A DNA stretch of 64,000 bases. It comes from Mycobacterium sp. ACS1612. GTDB lineage: Bacteria > Actinomycetota > Actinomycetes > Mycobacteriales > Mycobacteriaceae. The notes under the pieces were generated by a model, which did no database searches, was not told the origin of the DNA, and saw only the letters and a program-made list of their open reading frames with translations. The position numbers were made by a program, and so were the translations under genes. Below are positions 37,438-46,378 of the stretch, piece after piece. Position 1 is the first letter of the stretch. Each line of letters starts with the position of its first letter. The stretch spans positions 62,001-126,000 of the forward strand of contig NZ_LZHZ01000074.1 in assembly GCF_001667505.1 (NCBI RefSeq). Reading direction: 5' to 3'.

Positions 37438-38043
37438 TTACGGCTTGGTGAAGTCGACATAAGGGGTGTTCGGGGTGCTCCCGGCGATCAGGAAGGTGGC
37501 GAATCGCTGCCCGAACGCCGCCGCGGTGGCCAGGTCCGCCGGTGACATGGCCTTCGGGTCGTCGAACGGGTTGGTGGCCATCGCCCCGCCGTAGCCACCG
37601 ATGTAGTTCATGCTTTCGCGGGGCGCGGCCTTGTCGTATGCGAGGGCGGGTTTCATGCCGGAGCCGATCCACACCATGCCCTGCTGCATCGCCAACGTCC
37701 AGAGGTAGGTCAACGTCGAGAACTTGTCGCCACTCATGCCGGTCGAGTTGGTGAAGCCGCCTGCAAGTTTGTCGCGCCAGGCGGTGTCCCGCCATACCCG
37801 GAGCGAGGTGTCGGCGAAGCGTTTGAACTGCCAGGACGGTCCGCCCATGTGTGTGGGGCAGCCGAAGATGACGCCGTCGACGGCGGCCAGCGCAGTCCAG
37901 CCGGTCTCGTCGACAGTTCCATCCTCGTCAATCCGAATGGGATACACCCGCGCGTCAGCGGTGCGCACACCGTCGCAGACCGCCTCGGCCATGCGCCAGG
38001 TGTGTCCCGCACGTGAATGCGCGACGACGGCCACAGTTGCCAC
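37438..38043 (-). CDS. Flavodoxin/WrbA-type NAD(P)H:quinone oxidoreductase-like protein
   Basis: A 201-residue flavodoxin-like protein. The FMN phosphate loop is HSRAGHTWRMAEAV, followed by IFGCPTHMGGPSWQFKRFAD, a WrbA/NADPH-dependent FMN reductase signature, and NSTGMSGDKFSTL. Start GTG 38043 is chosen because AAAGGA lies just upstream; the preceding codons read as non-coding. It probably performs two-electron reduction of quinones or azo compounds. It lies between MocR (110 bp away) and a divergent DUF5709 gene. A 16-bp inverted repeat sits in its upstream region. Confidence 0.85.
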   Translation of the reverse strand: MATVAVVAHSRAGHTWRMAEAVCDGVRTADARVYPIRIDEDGTVDETGWTALAAVDGVIFGCPTHMGGPSWQFKRFADTSLRVWRDTAWRDKLAGGFTNSTGMSGDKFSTLTYLWTLAMQQGMVWIGSGMKPALAYDKAAPRESMNYIGGYGGAMATNPFDDPKAMSPADLATAAAFGQRFATFLIAGSTPNTPYVDFTKP

Positions 38044-38368
38044 GTTGAGTCGTCCTTTCGCTGGAGCTATCACGGCTACGTCTCGATGATGTGCGGTCAA
38101 GATCGGACCCCAACACCATAAAGGACGGATTAGTCCTCACAGTTCTGCCATCGTGATTAGCAACGAGCAGGCCTAGATCGGGGACAGTTAAGCCGGTAGC
38201 GCGGAGTCCGCACCGCCGCAGCCCGCCGTCCAGGGATAGCCTGAGGGACTAAAAAGTCCGTGCTTTGCGTCAATTCCGAGTGGACGGCACGAAAACGGGA
38301 CCGGACGGCATTGACAACAGGTAGAGACGCGGCCCACCCGCAGGGCGCGCGTAAACGTCAGGAGCATC
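38044..38368. promoter_or_regulatory. Divergent promoter region with two short inverted repeats
   Basis: This 325-bp region separates the minus-strand flavodoxin gene from the plus-strand DUF5709 gene. It contains AGGAC-GGATTA-GTCCT (38122-38137), about 80 bp upstream of the flavodoxin start, and a GGACT/AGTCC pair flanking a short A run near 38245-38260. Either could be a regulator site; the half-sites share GGACT/GGAC. No coding sequence is convincing here. Confidence 0.4.
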
Positions 38369-38674
38369 ATGATCGACGGCGATTACGACGACATCAGGCC
38401 GGATGGCACGTTGGGGCCCAGCGAATCCCTGGATTCCGACGAGGTGCGCAACGACGACGGGGACATCGTGGTCGACGCGCCGCTGCGCTGGATCTCCCCT
38501 GATGACAACCTGACGCTGGACAGCCGCCTCGCCGCCGAGGAGCCCGAGGTCGGCTACACCGAGGATCCCCCGCTGTTGCCCAGGCGGCACCGCGGTCAGA
38601 TCAGCGGCAGCCCCCACGACGGAACGTCGTTCTACAGGGTGGCCCGTGAGGAATTGGACGTCGACAGCGATTGA
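38369..38674 (+). CDS. DUF5709-family acidic small protein
   Basis: A 101-residue acidic protein starting MIDGDYDDIRPDGTLGPSES, with LDSDEVRNDDGDIVVDAP and WISPDDNLTLDSRLAAEEP, in the manner of the actinobacterial DUF5709 family. AGGAG lies four bases before the ATG. Charged and probably partly disordered; no known function. Operator O2 begins 16 bp beyond its stop, so it is probably not part of the next operon. Confidence 0.75.
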   Translation: MIDGDYDDIRPDGTLGPSESLDSDEVRNDDGDIVVDAPLRWISPDDNLTLDSRLAAEEPEVGYTEDPPLLPRRHRGQISGSPHDGTSFYRVAREELDVDSD

Positions 38675-38689
38675 CCCGCGGTTCTGCCC

Positions 38690-38731
38690 TCACCCGGGTG
38701 AATTGGATGCCCGGGTGATGACGACTCACCC
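38690..38731 (+). promoter_or_regulatory. Composite operator O2
   Basis: TCACCCGGGTGA at 38690-38701, an 11-base spacer, GGGTGA (38713-38718), seven bases TGACGAC, TCACCC (38726-38731). The GTG start at 38774 lies 42 bp downstream. It would drive the 38774-43890 gene run, which includes the LuxR regulator, so it may give autoregulation. Confidence 0.88.
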
Positions 38732-38773
38732 GCACTCGGCGAATGCTGGCTCGACAGAGCGAGCGGAGGGTAA

Positions 38774-39001
38774 GTGCAGCCGACCATGTACCAGATCTGC
38801 ATTCGAGGGCGTGTGAGCGAGCGACTTGGATCCGCTCTTGAAGGTATGCACCTCGAGTCCCGCGCGGGGGAAACTGTGTTCACCGGCGAAATCCGCGACC
38901 AGTCACAGCTCTACGGACTGCTCGACCGGGTGCGCGATCTGGGCCTGGAACTCGTCAGCGTCCAGCCGCAATCCGAGGCCGAGCCTGCGGCCGCCGAGTG
39001 A
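38774..39001 (+). CDS. Small conserved protein of unknown function (75 aa)
   Basis: A 75-residue protein with CIRGRVSERLGSALEGMHLE, TVFTGEIRDQSQLYGLLDRV and RDLGLELVSVQPQ, a pattern I recall from small actinobacterial proteins of unknown function. GGAGGG (38765-38770) precedes the GTG start at 38774; ATG 38786 is an alternative. It is the first gene after O2, and its stop TGA is at 38999-39001, just ahead of the cupin gene. Confidence 0.7.
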   Translation: MQPTMYQICIRGRVSERLGSALEGMHLESRAGETVFTGEIRDQSQLYGLLDRVRDLGLELVSVQPQSEAEPAAAE

Positions 39002-39018
39002 AGGGAAACAACCGACAG

Positions 39019-39465
39019 ATGACCTTGAAGACACTACTCGCCGCGATGGTCGCGGGCGGGATACTCGCTCCTGCCGCCTCGGCCGAGCCGGCGCCTCCGA
39101 ACCCTGGTCAAAGCCCCGTTGTCCGTGCGGTTTTCGAGCAGCCGACCAACATTCCCGGCAAATCGCTTCAAGCGGTAACGGTCAGTTATCCGCCCGGTGG
39201 GAAGAGCGCCGCGCACCACCACGCGCCGTCGGCGTTCATCATGGCCTACGTGATCTCCGGAGCGATCCGCAGCCAACTCGAGGGTGAACCCGCTCGTGTC
39301 TATCACGCCGGCGAGACCTGGAGCGAAGCCCCCGGCGCGCACCACACGATCAGTGAGAACGCCAGCGCCACCGAACCCGCTGAACTGCTCGCGGTTTTCC
39401 TGATCGACACCGGCGACAGTCCGCTTACCACCGACGACACCGCCGACAATGAGCCGCACCGCTAA
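39019..39465 (+). CDS. Secreted cupin-domain protein
   Basis: A 148-residue protein starting MTLKTLLAAMVAGGILAPAA, a hydrophobic signal peptide with cleavage likely after ASA. The mature part is a cupin with AAHHHAPSAFIMAYVISGAI and, further on, GAHHTISENASA, carrying the His cluster of a metal site. It is exported, unlike the other cupins of the region. The open frame begins at GTG 38998, but ATG 39019 gives a proper signal peptide. It overlaps the DoxX gene by 17 bp and sits in the O2-driven operon. Confidence 0.78.
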   Translation: MTLKTLLAAMVAGGILAPAASAEPAPPNPGQSPVVRAVFEQPTNIPGKSLQAVTVSYPPGGKSAAHHHAPSAFIMAYVISGAIRSQLEGEPARVYHAGETWSEAPGAHHTISENASATEPAELLAVFLIDTGDSPLTTDDTADNEPHR

Positions 39466-39913
39466 CGACGAGAAACGTCGGGGCAAACTTGAATCGATCG
39501 CGGTAGTCCGGACAGCACTTCGGCTGTCACTCGCGGCGGCGTTTCTGTCCGCTGTCGCCGACCGATTCGGTTGGTGGAAGCCGTTCGGGCAGGGCAGCTG
39601 GGGCAGCATGGGCGCGTTTGCCGACTATGCCCACCAACTTGTTCCGTTCGCTTCCGGATGGTTGTTGACTGTCATCGTGTGGGTTGCCACCGCCACCGAG
39701 ACGATCCTGGCGGTCCTGCTTCTGACCGGCTGGCGACCGGAACTCGTCGGCGCGGCGACATGCCTGGTGCTCATCGTGTTCGGCACAGCGATGGCTGTAT
39801 CCCTCGGCGCGGAATCACCGCTCAGTTACAGCGTCTTCTCCGCAGCCAGCGCGGCCGCAGCCTATGCCGTCCTAGGTCCGAGTCAAATCCAACCTTTGAA
39901 GGGTTCCTCATGA
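39449..39913 (+). CDS. DoxX-like membrane protein
   Basis: A 154-residue protein with four predicted membrane helices, starting MSRTANDEKRRGKLESIAVV. The segments WLLTVIVWVATATETILAVL and LVGAATCLVLIVFGTAMAV follow the DoxX-like pattern. Proteins of this kind sit in oxidative-stress and thiosulfate/quinone modules in actinobacteria, and the role here is inferred from neighbours. Its stop overlaps the SDR start as ATGA. Confidence 0.78.
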   Translation: MSRTANDEKRRGKLESIAVVRTALRLSLAAAFLSAVADRFGWWKPFGQGSWGSMGAFADYAHQLVPFASGWLLTVIVWVATATETILAVLLLTGWRPELVGAATCLVLIVFGTAMAVSLGAESPLSYSVFSAASAAAAYAVLGPSQIQPLKGSS

Positions 39914-40659
39914 AGATCGTGGTCATTGGCGGTCGCGGGCTCATCGGCTCCAAAGTCGCGGCCATTCTGAACGCGCAGGACCACAACGTGATCCGATCCT
40001 CGCGCCGGTCGGGTGTCGATTCACTCACCGGCGAAGGCCTTGCCACCGCCCTCGCAGGCGCCGATGTCGTGGTCGACGTCGCCGATTCACCGGTATTCGA
40101 CGACGAACCCGTGATGCACTTCTTCACCACGACGACCAAAAACCTGCTTGCCGCCGAATGGAACGCGGGAGTCAAACACCACGTCGCGCTGTCGGTGGTC
40201 GGCGCGCAGATCATGCCGGACAGCGGTTACAACACAGCCAAAGCCGCCCAGGAGAACCTCATCACGAAGTCGGGCCAGCCCTATTCGATTGTGCGCGCAA
40301 CTCCGTTCTATGAATTCGCGATCGGCTTGGCCGATTCCGCGACAGACGGAGACATCGTCAGGTTGCCGCACGCGTTGTTCCGCCCGATCGCCGCCGACGA
40401 TGTCGCCGCCGCCGTCGCCAGCGCAGCAGTCGGGCAGCCCACCAACGGAGTCACAGAAGTCGCCGGCCCCGAAGCCATCGGGATGGACGACTTCGTCCGC
40501 ACCGCGCTCGCCGCCAACGCCGATCCCCGTCGGGTCGTCACCGACGCCCGGGCGCCATACTTCGGTGCGGTGATCGATGATCACACCCTCGCCCCCGACG
40601 AGAACGCCACCATCTACACCACGCGGTACGCGGACTGGATCGCCGCGCAACATGCCTGA
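39910..40659 (+). CDS. NAD(P)H-binding SDR/NmrA-like protein
   Basis: A 249-residue atypical SDR. It opens MKIVVIGGRGLIGSKVAAIL (nucleotide motif GGxGxxG), with NAADVVVDVADSPVFDDEP-like segments, SVVGAQIMPDSGYNTAKAAQ and FRPIAADDVAAAVASAA. The lack of the classic YxxxK and the NmrA-like C-terminus suggest a redox sensor or an NAD(P)H:quinone-type enzyme. It is coupled to DoxX by ATGA and overlaps the following cupin gene by 8 bp. Confidence 0.8.
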   Translation: MKIVVIGGRGLIGSKVAAILNAQDHNVIRSSRRSGVDSLTGEGLATALAGADVVVDVADSPVFDDEPVMHFFTTTTKNLLAAEWNAGVKHHVALSVVGAQIMPDSGYNTAKAAQENLITKSGQPYSIVRATPFYEFAIGLADSATDGDIVRLPHALFRPIAADDVAAAVASAAVGQPTNGVTEVAGPEAIGMDDFVRTALAANADPRRVVTDARAPYFGAVIDDHTLAPDENATIYTTRYADWIAAQHA

Positions 40660-41473
40660 GTCACAATCGGAATCAAGTATCAGCGTCGTGCAGGACGTGC
40701 GACCACCGTGGATTCCTGCGGATGCTCATGTGCTGACCGTTCTCATCGAACATCCGCCCGGCTCCCCCGGCTATCCCCCACATCGGGTTCGCAGCGGTCC
40801 GGCTTTCGGCTACATGATTGACGGTGAGATGCTGTTCGAACTCGAAGGGCAGGCGCCACGCGTCCTGCGCGCGGGAGACGCGTTCTGGGCGCCGGGCGGC
40901 GACCTGATCCACTATCGGGACGCGAACAACCGCGACGACATCGCCTGTAGCTTCGTCCTCACGATGTTCCGCGCACCCGGGCAACAGTTGCTCGAACCTG
41001 TGCCCGAAGCGGAACTCGAGGATCGAAAGGAACTGCACGCCAAACGGTTCGAAGACACCGTTGCCCACCGATGGCGTGAACAAACCCGTGAGCTCGTCCT
41101 GACGGGGGCCACCACGACAGTGGCTGCCCACCCGGCCCAGTCGGGCGGCGAGATCTCGATCACCCTGACAGGCAAGGCGCTGTCGAACGACCTCCTACTC
41201 GCCGACAGCGGCAACATCGCACTGAGTTCCGTCGCCGAAGGCAGCCACCCGATGAGGGTGGTGCCGATGCGACTCGACATGCTCAGCGAGCTGCCGACCA
41301 TCCGTGTGGTGGGACTGGGCATCACCGAGCCGACGGAACTGCGGCTAGTGGTCGAGTTGACGGCGCGCAACTCGGATACCGGCGGCACATCAGCGATAAC
41401 GTGCGAATGTGATGCCGTTCCCCTCGACCCGCACATGCCGGTCGCGCTACTGGACTTCCAGTTAAAGCAGTAA
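40652..41473 (+). CDS. Cupin-domain protein (273 aa)
   Basis: A 273-residue protein starting MPESQSESSISVVQDVRPPW. The N-terminal cupin domain has the metal-site strand HRVRSGPAFGYMIDGEMLFE and then LRAGDAFWAPGGDLIHYRDA. The C-terminal part from about residue 130 resembles no family I know and may be a second beta-sandwich. ATG 40652 is chosen because it overlaps the SDR stop by 8 bp; the upstream frame is a shadow. It is the last gene before the LuxR regulator, 23 bp away, so the two may share a transcript. Confidence 0.75.
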   Translation: MPESQSESSISVVQDVRPPWIPADAHVLTVLIEHPPGSPGYPPHRVRSGPAFGYMIDGEMLFELEGQAPRVLRAGDAFWAPGGDLIHYRDANNRDDIACSFVLTMFRAPGQQLLEPVPEAELEDRKELHAKRFEDTVAHRWREQTRELVLTGATTTVAAHPAQSGGEISITLTGKALSNDLLLADSGNIALSSVAEGSHPMRVVPMRLDMLSELPTIRVVGLGITEPTELRLVVELTARNSDTGGTSAITCECDAVPLDPHMPVALLDFQLKQ

Positions 41474-41496
41474 CCAACCAGTCAACCGGCTGGAGG

Positions 41497-43890
41497 ATGG
41501 ACTGTTCGGTCCTCTCCTCGCGGCAATGGGGCGACTGGCCCAATGTCGACGCACTCAACTGGCCCACGACCGGCGAGATGCCGCGATTAGCGTTTTTAAA
41601 CATGCTAGTCGGTGGCAGCACGAAGACTACTGATCTACCGTGCGTCACCGCCGCTGATGGCGGCGATCCGGCGGTGCTGCTTGCCGCCAAATCGTCGCCC
41701 CCTGCCATCCGTGCTCAGCTCATCGAACGAGCAGCCCTCATCGAGAAGCTTTCTGCGGACCCGTCCCCCAAGCTGACGTTGCTCAGTGCACCGGCGGGCT
41801 GGGGTAAGACGACGCTTCTGGCGCAATGGGTGAACAGCGCCGATGATCGCCCTCGGTGCGGCTGGGTGTCCCTCGATGCTTCCGACAACGACCCGGCCCG
41901 ATTCTGGGCCTGTGCGGTCACGGCGCTGAACAAAGCCAACCCGAGCGTGGCTCCGCGTGCGGTCGAGCTCATCACGATGGGCGCCGACCTTCGACGGGTG
42001 GTTCTGCCCACCCTGCTCGACGAGCTGGCGGCCATCGACAACGAAATCGCGTTGATCCTGGACGACTATCACGTTGTCGAGGATCGGACCGTGCACGAGC
42101 AGGTGGGCTTCGTCGTCGAACGGATGCCGCAGGTACTCCGACTCGTGATTGCCACCCGCTCGGATCCCGTTCTGCCGTTGGCGCGGCTTCGGGCCCGCGG
42201 GCAGCTGCTGGAGCTACGTGCCGAAGAGCTGCGTTTTCACGAAGGCGAAGCCGCGGATCTGCTCGACGGTGTGCTCGGTTTCAAATTGTCCGACGCGCAG
42301 ATCGAACTCCTGTTCCGCCGTACGGAGGGATGGGCGGCCGGCCTATACCTCGCAGGCCTCTCGTTGGCAGGCCGCGCCGATGCAGCAGCGTTCATCGAGG
42401 ACTTCGCCGGCGACAATCGTCACATCGTCGACTACTTCGTCGCCGAGGTACTCGACGGCAAACCACCTCACATCCGCGATTTTCTGCTGCGGACCTCGCT
42501 GCTGAACAGGTTGAGTGGGCCGCTGTGTGACACGGTGCTGCAAACGAGTGGCTGCGCGTCGGTGCTGGAAACCATCGAGCGGGACAACCTGTTCCTGATG
42601 CCCTTGGATGTCTCACGGCGCTGGTACCGATATCACCAACTGTTCAACGACTTGCTGCGGACCGAATTACGTTGTAGCGAGCCGACTTTGATCCCGATCC
42701 TGCATCAACGGGCCGCAGCTTGGTTCGCAGACGAGGGCCTCATCGACGAGGCCGTACAGCACCTCGTGGCTGCCGGTGACATGCCCGGCGCGGCAGACCT
42801 GATCGCCACCAATTGGGCCACCACGTTCAACATCGGCCGTCTGTCGACGGTGTCGAGCTGGCTGGACGCGCTGCCGGTCGGAACCGTGTCAGGTAACGCG
42901 CAGTTGAGCATGGCCAGGGCATGGATCGCGTTGGGCTGGGGCCGCGTCGAGGACGCGGGCCGTTGGATCGACGCGGTGCAGGCCCTGCGCGCGGGCGATA
43001 CCACTGATGTCGACAACGTCGATGCAAAGCTCGTCGTGCTGCGCGCGCTGCACCGTTTCAAGTCCGGTGACCTTGCTGCAGCCCTCGATACAGCGCGACG
43101 GGGCGCCAGCCTCGACCTCGGCGATGCGCCGGTGGATGGGCCGATTGCGTATTGCGTATACGGAGCTTCGCTGTATTACTCAGGCTGCACGCACGACGCC
43201 CAGGCGGCATTCCGCGCAGCGGCGTCACTGGCCGAGAAATTCGGTCATCAGCTCGCGCACCGCTACGCGGTGGGCTATCTCGCCATGATCTCGGCCCGCC
43301 AAGGGCAGCTGGCCGATGCCGAAGACCTAATCCGCCGTACGACCGGCAGCACCAAGGATCTGGCCGCCGAGGAGCACTTCGCGGACATGATGGCGTCGCT
43401 TGTCACAGCCATCATCCTCGATGTGCGTGGCGACGCGGACGCAGCCGCTGAAGCCGCCGACATCGCCGTCCGGTTGGCCCGGCGCGGCGCAGGAGTCCTC
43501 GAAGTGGCCAACGCGCTGTTGATCCGGGCCGAGATTCTCGGACGCCGCGGCGAGCATGCGAAACGCCGAGCCAGTCGCAACGAGGCGGCCATGCTACTGC
43601 GCGGCTGTGCCGACGGCGGCATCGTTGCCAAGTCACTCAGCGCGGCGCGCCGCCCGAAGGCGGTCGAGACGAGCCCGCGTAACGGCGCCACGCTCGCAGA
43701 GGAGCTGACCGCCAAAGAGCATGAGGTGCTCGGGCTGCTGGCGACCAAGTTGTCGCGCCGCGAAATCGGTCAGCGGCTTTACGTGTCGCTGAACACCGTG
43801 AAAACCCACCAGCGCGCCGTCTACCGCAAACTGGGCGTCGAGAGCCGCAGCGCGGCGGTGATCCGAGCCCGCGAGCTTGGCTTGCACTAA
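41497..43890 (+). CDS. MalT-type LuxR (LAL) transcriptional activator
   Basis: A 797-residue STAND regulator. There is a P-loop SAPAGWGKTT (residues 97-106), a Walker B-like IALILDDYHVVEDRTVH, the MalT-type HQLFNDLLRTEL segment, then TPR-like helical repeats (about 400-700), and a C-terminal LuxR helix-turn-helix (about 737-795: TAKEHEVLGLLATKLSRREI, LYVSLNTVKTHQRAVYRKLG). Such proteins are ATP- and ligand-dependent activators. The ATG at 41497 has GGAGG directly upstream; later ATGs at 41578 and 41602 are alternatives. It sits at the centre of the operator-bearing region and is the best candidate to bind those operators. It is likely in the same operon as 38774-41473. Confidence 0.92.
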   Translation: MDCSVLSSRQWGDWPNVDALNWPTTGEMPRLAFLNMLVGGSTKTTDLPCVTAADGGDPAVLLAAKSSPPAIRAQLIERAALIEKLSADPSPKLTLLSAPAGWGKTTLLAQWVNSADDRPRCGWVSLDASDNDPARFWACAVTALNKANPSVAPRAVELITMGADLRRVVLPTLLDELAAIDNEIALILDDYHVVEDRTVHEQVGFVVERMPQVLRLVIATRSDPVLPLARLRARGQLLELRAEELRFHEGEAADLLDGVLGFKLSDAQIELLFRRTEGWAAGLYLAGLSLAGRADAAAFIEDFAGDNRHIVDYFVAEVLDGKPPHIRDFLLRTSLLNRLSGPLCDTVLQTSGCASVLETIERDNLFLMPLDVSRRWYRYHQLFNDLLRTELRCSEPTLIPILHQRAAAWFADEGLIDEAVQHLVAAGDMPGAADLIATNWATTFNIGRLSTVSSWLDALPVGTVSGNAQLSMARAWIALGWGRVEDAGRWIDAVQALRAGDTTDVDNVDAKLVVLRALHRFKSGDLAAALDTARRGASLDLGDAPVDGPIAYCVYGASLYYSGCTHDAQAAFRAAASLAEKFGHQLAHRYAVGYLAMISARQGQLADAEDLIRRTTGSTKDLAAEEHFADMMASLVTAIILDVRGDADAAAEAADIAVRLARRGAGVLEVANALLIRAEILGRRGEHAKRRASRNEAAMLLRGCADGGIVAKSLSAARRPKAVETSPRNGATLAEELTAKEHEVLGLLATKLSRREIGQRLYVSLNTVKTHQRAVYRKLGVESRSAAVIRARELGLH

Positions 43891-43929
43891 CCCGGGTGAA
43901 CATGCGGGTGGGGTGATGACCGGCGCGGA
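43888..43929 (+). promoter_or_regulatory. Composite operator O3 (degenerate second half)
   Basis: TAACCCGGGTGA (43888-43899, one base off the palindrome), 11 bases, GGGTGA (43911-43916), then CGCGGA where TCACCC would be expected at 43924-43929. It overlaps the end of the LuxR gene and lies about 48 bp before the GTG start at 43978. Same spacing as the other copies, so it is probably functional but weaker. Confidence 0.7.
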
Positions 43930-43977
43930 AGGTTGAGCCACAGTGAGATACGGCTGATCCGAACCGGAAGGATGAAT

Positions 43978-45432
43978 GTGAGCGACACGGAACTCGACGT
44001 CATCGTCATCGGCGACGGGGTCGGCGGGGTGGCCGCCGTGCGGAAGCTCGCATCGTCCGGGCTTGCCGTAGCACTCGTCGAGGATCGTCTGGTCGGCGGT
44101 GAGTGCCATTACTGGGGCTGCAATCCGAGTAAGTCACTGCTGCGCTCGATCGAGGTGTTGAATCTCGCGAAGGCCGTTCCCGGTGTGCGAGAGGCGATCT
44201 CGGATGACTGCTTCGACGTGTCCGCTGTTTTCGCCAAACGCGACTGGCTCATCGAGCATCTCTCGGACCAAGACCGAACGGCGTCACTGCGCCAATCCGG
44301 GGTAGCCGTGTTTCATGGGATCGGCCGATTGCGCGGCAAACGAACAGTGCACGTGACGCAAGCCGATCACAGTGAGACCATCTTGGTTGCGCGCCACGCG
44401 GTGGTCGTGGCGACCGGCACGCGTCCGTATATGCCGGAGATACCTGGGCTGGTGCAGGCACGCCCGTGGACCAATCGGGACCTGGTCACCATGACACGAG
44501 TGCCGCCCCGCGCGCTGGTTGTCGGTGGCGGCCCGGTCAGCGTCGAATTCGCGACCATACTGCGCGGTTTCGGCTCGGCTGTAACGCATCTCGTACGCGA
44601 CGATGCGCTGTTGGACGGCTGCGAACCCGAGGCTCGTGAACTCGTCGCGGAGTCGCTGCGAAGCCAAGGGGTCGAAATACACTTTCAGACACAGTTGTCG
44701 TCGGTCGCCCGCCCAGTGGCGGGCGGGCCCGTCACGGCGACGTTCAACGACAGGACTATCGAGGTGGACGAGATCGTCCTGGCCGCCGGACGGTGCGTCA
44801 ACACCGACGATATCGGACTGGAGTCCGTTGGTCTGCAAAGCGGCCAGCCAATTCAGGTGAATGATCACCTTCAGGCGGTCGGCGTCACCGGCGGTTGGCT
44901 CTACGCCCTTGGTGACACCACGGGGCGCGCGAGACTGTCGCACATCTCGACCTACCACGGCCGTCTGGTCGCCGAGATCATCGCGTCCGTGGCGGCCGGG
45001 CTACACCTCGACGAGGACAAGTTGGTGGCCCGTGATGCGGGCAATATCGCGCAAGTGATCTTCACCGAACCGCAATTGGTCAGGGTCGGCCTCACCGAAA
45101 GTCAGGCTCGTGTGCAGGGATTCAGGGTACGGACGCGGATTGCTGGTTATCCCGGCACCCTGCGGTTTCTGGCCCTCTACCGCGATGGCTTCGAAGGATG
45201 GGCCAAGGTGGTCATCGACGCCGACACCGACACACTGCTCGGTGCGACGTTCGTCGGTCCGCAGTTCTCGGAACTGGCCCAAGCCGCCACCCTGGCCGTC
45301 GTTGCGAAGATTCCGGTCAGTCTGCTCCGCCATGTTGTCGCGCCGCATCCGACGGTCAACCAGGTTTGGGATCTGCTGCTGGCCGAGGAGTCCTTCGCGG
45401 CCGTCGCTCCTGGAGCGGTCCCATGCGGGTAG
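43978..45432 (+). CDS. Pyridine-nucleotide-disulfide oxidoreductase, RclA/Lpd-like, Glu replaced by Gln
   Basis: A 484-residue FAD/NAD(P)-disulfide reductase. Its FAD motif is VIVIGDGVGGVAAVRKLASS, and a CxxxxC pair, Cys43 and Cys48 in GGECHYWGCNPSKSLL, replaces the usual CVNVGC. The NAD site is ALVVGGGPVSVEFATILRGF. The C-terminal base motif reads APHPTVNQVWDLL (His457, Gln462): the His is kept but the catalytic Glu of lipoamide dehydrogenases is Gln. GTG 43978 has GGAAGGA spaced 5-6 bases, so it is preferred to the ATG 43972. RclA of E. coli, a Cu/oxidant-response enzyme, is a distant relative. It follows O3 and overlaps the next gene by 10 bp. Confidence 0.85.
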   Translation: MSDTELDVIVIGDGVGGVAAVRKLASSGLAVALVEDRLVGGECHYWGCNPSKSLLRSIEVLNLAKAVPGVREAISDDCFDVSAVFAKRDWLIEHLSDQDRTASLRQSGVAVFHGIGRLRGKRTVHVTQADHSETILVARHAVVVATGTRPYMPEIPGLVQARPWTNRDLVTMTRVPPRALVVGGGPVSVEFATILRGFGSAVTHLVRDDALLDGCEPEARELVAESLRSQGVEIHFQTQLSSVARPVAGGPVTATFNDRTIEVDEIVLAAGRCVNTDDIGLESVGLQSGQPIQVNDHLQAVGVTGGWLYALGDTTGRARLSHISTYHGRLVAEIIASVAAGLHLDEDKLVARDAGNIAQVIFTEPQLVRVGLTESQARVQGFRVRTRIAGYPGTLRFLALYRDGFEGWAKVVIDADTDTLLGATFVGPQFSELAQAATLAVVAKIPVSLLRHVVAPHPTVNQVWDLLLAEESFAAVAPGAVPCG

Positions 45433-46352
45433 CGGGAATCCGCGCGTTAGGCGCCCAGGTGGAGATCCTCGAAGTGGAGGAGCCGCGACCGTTGGCAGCG
45501 GACGAGGCACTCATCGAGGTCCGTAGCGCCGGGATCGGCAACTGGGACAACATCGTTCGCACCGGCGATTGGGACGTTGGCGTTTCGCCGCCGATGGCGC
45601 TCGGCGTCGAGGCGGCCGGAGTCGTCAAGGCCATCGGTGCCCGCTCGAACGACTTCAGTACGGACGACGAGGTGCTGTGTCACGTCGCGCCCCTGCGCGA
45701 CCAAGGAACGTGGGCGCCGTTTGTCATCGCGCCGGTCGAAGCGCTGGCCCACAAACCCTCCGCGGTCTCGTGGGACACTGCGGCAGTCTTTCCGGTGCCC
45801 GCGTTGACCGCCGGACAAGTGGTCGACGAGGCGTTGGCTCTTTGCGGCGGAGAAACGTTGCTTGTTCACGGCGCCGGCGGCATCACCGGTGGCCTCATTG
45901 TCCAACTGGCTGCGCTGCGCGGGGTCGACGTGCTCGCCACCGCCGGTCCGCGCAGCGCGGACCGGGTCCGGGGGTATGGCGCACGCGAGATCTTCGACTA
46001 CCGCGATCCGATGTGGCCGCAACACGCAAAGGTGTTGGCGGAGGGACATATCGACGCTGTCGCGAACGCCGCCCGCGGGGGCGCTGCCAACGCAATGACC
46101 GCGCTTGCCGATGGTGGCCGGCTGGCGACCATCACCCCCGACCCACCCGAATCCACCCGCGGCATCAACGTCACGGCTGTTTACGTCCGTTCCGACGGTG
46201 CTCGACTCGATTCCTTGGCCGCGCTGCTCTACGAACAGCGGCTACACGTGCCGACCCCGCGGACGTACGGACTGGCTCACGCTGCCTCAGCCCTGGCACA
46301 AGTCGTCGCGGGCCGCGAGCCCAGCGGGGCGGTCATCAGGACCGACAGCTGA
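45423..46352 (+). CDS. Zinc-type alcohol dehydrogenase/quinone oxidoreductase family (QOR), copy 1
   Basis: A 309-residue MDR protein starting MRVAGIRALGAQVEILEVEE, with a GroES-like N-terminal part, SAGIGNWDNIVRTG, and the NADPH motif LVHGAGGITGGLIVQLAALRG. Structural zinc cysteines of alcohol dehydrogenases are missing, as in quinone oxidoreductases. ATG 45423 overlaps the preceding stop by 10 bp. Probably reduces quinones or alpha,beta-unsaturated carbonyls formed by oxidants. Confidence 0.87.
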   Translation: MRVAGIRALGAQVEILEVEEPRPLAADEALIEVRSAGIGNWDNIVRTGDWDVGVSPPMALGVEAAGVVKAIGARSNDFSTDDEVLCHVAPLRDQGTWAPFVIAPVEALAHKPSAVSWDTAAVFPVPALTAGQVVDEALALCGGETLLVHGAGGITGGLIVQLAALRGVDVLATAGPRSADRVRGYGAREIFDYRDPMWPQHAKVLAEGHIDAVANAARGGAANAMTALADGGRLATITPDPPESTRGINVTAVYVRSDGARLDSLAALLYEQRLHVPTPRTYGLAHAASALAQVVAGREPSGAVIRTDS

Positions 46353-46378
46353 CGAGGTGGCCGTCGGCTAGATCAGAT

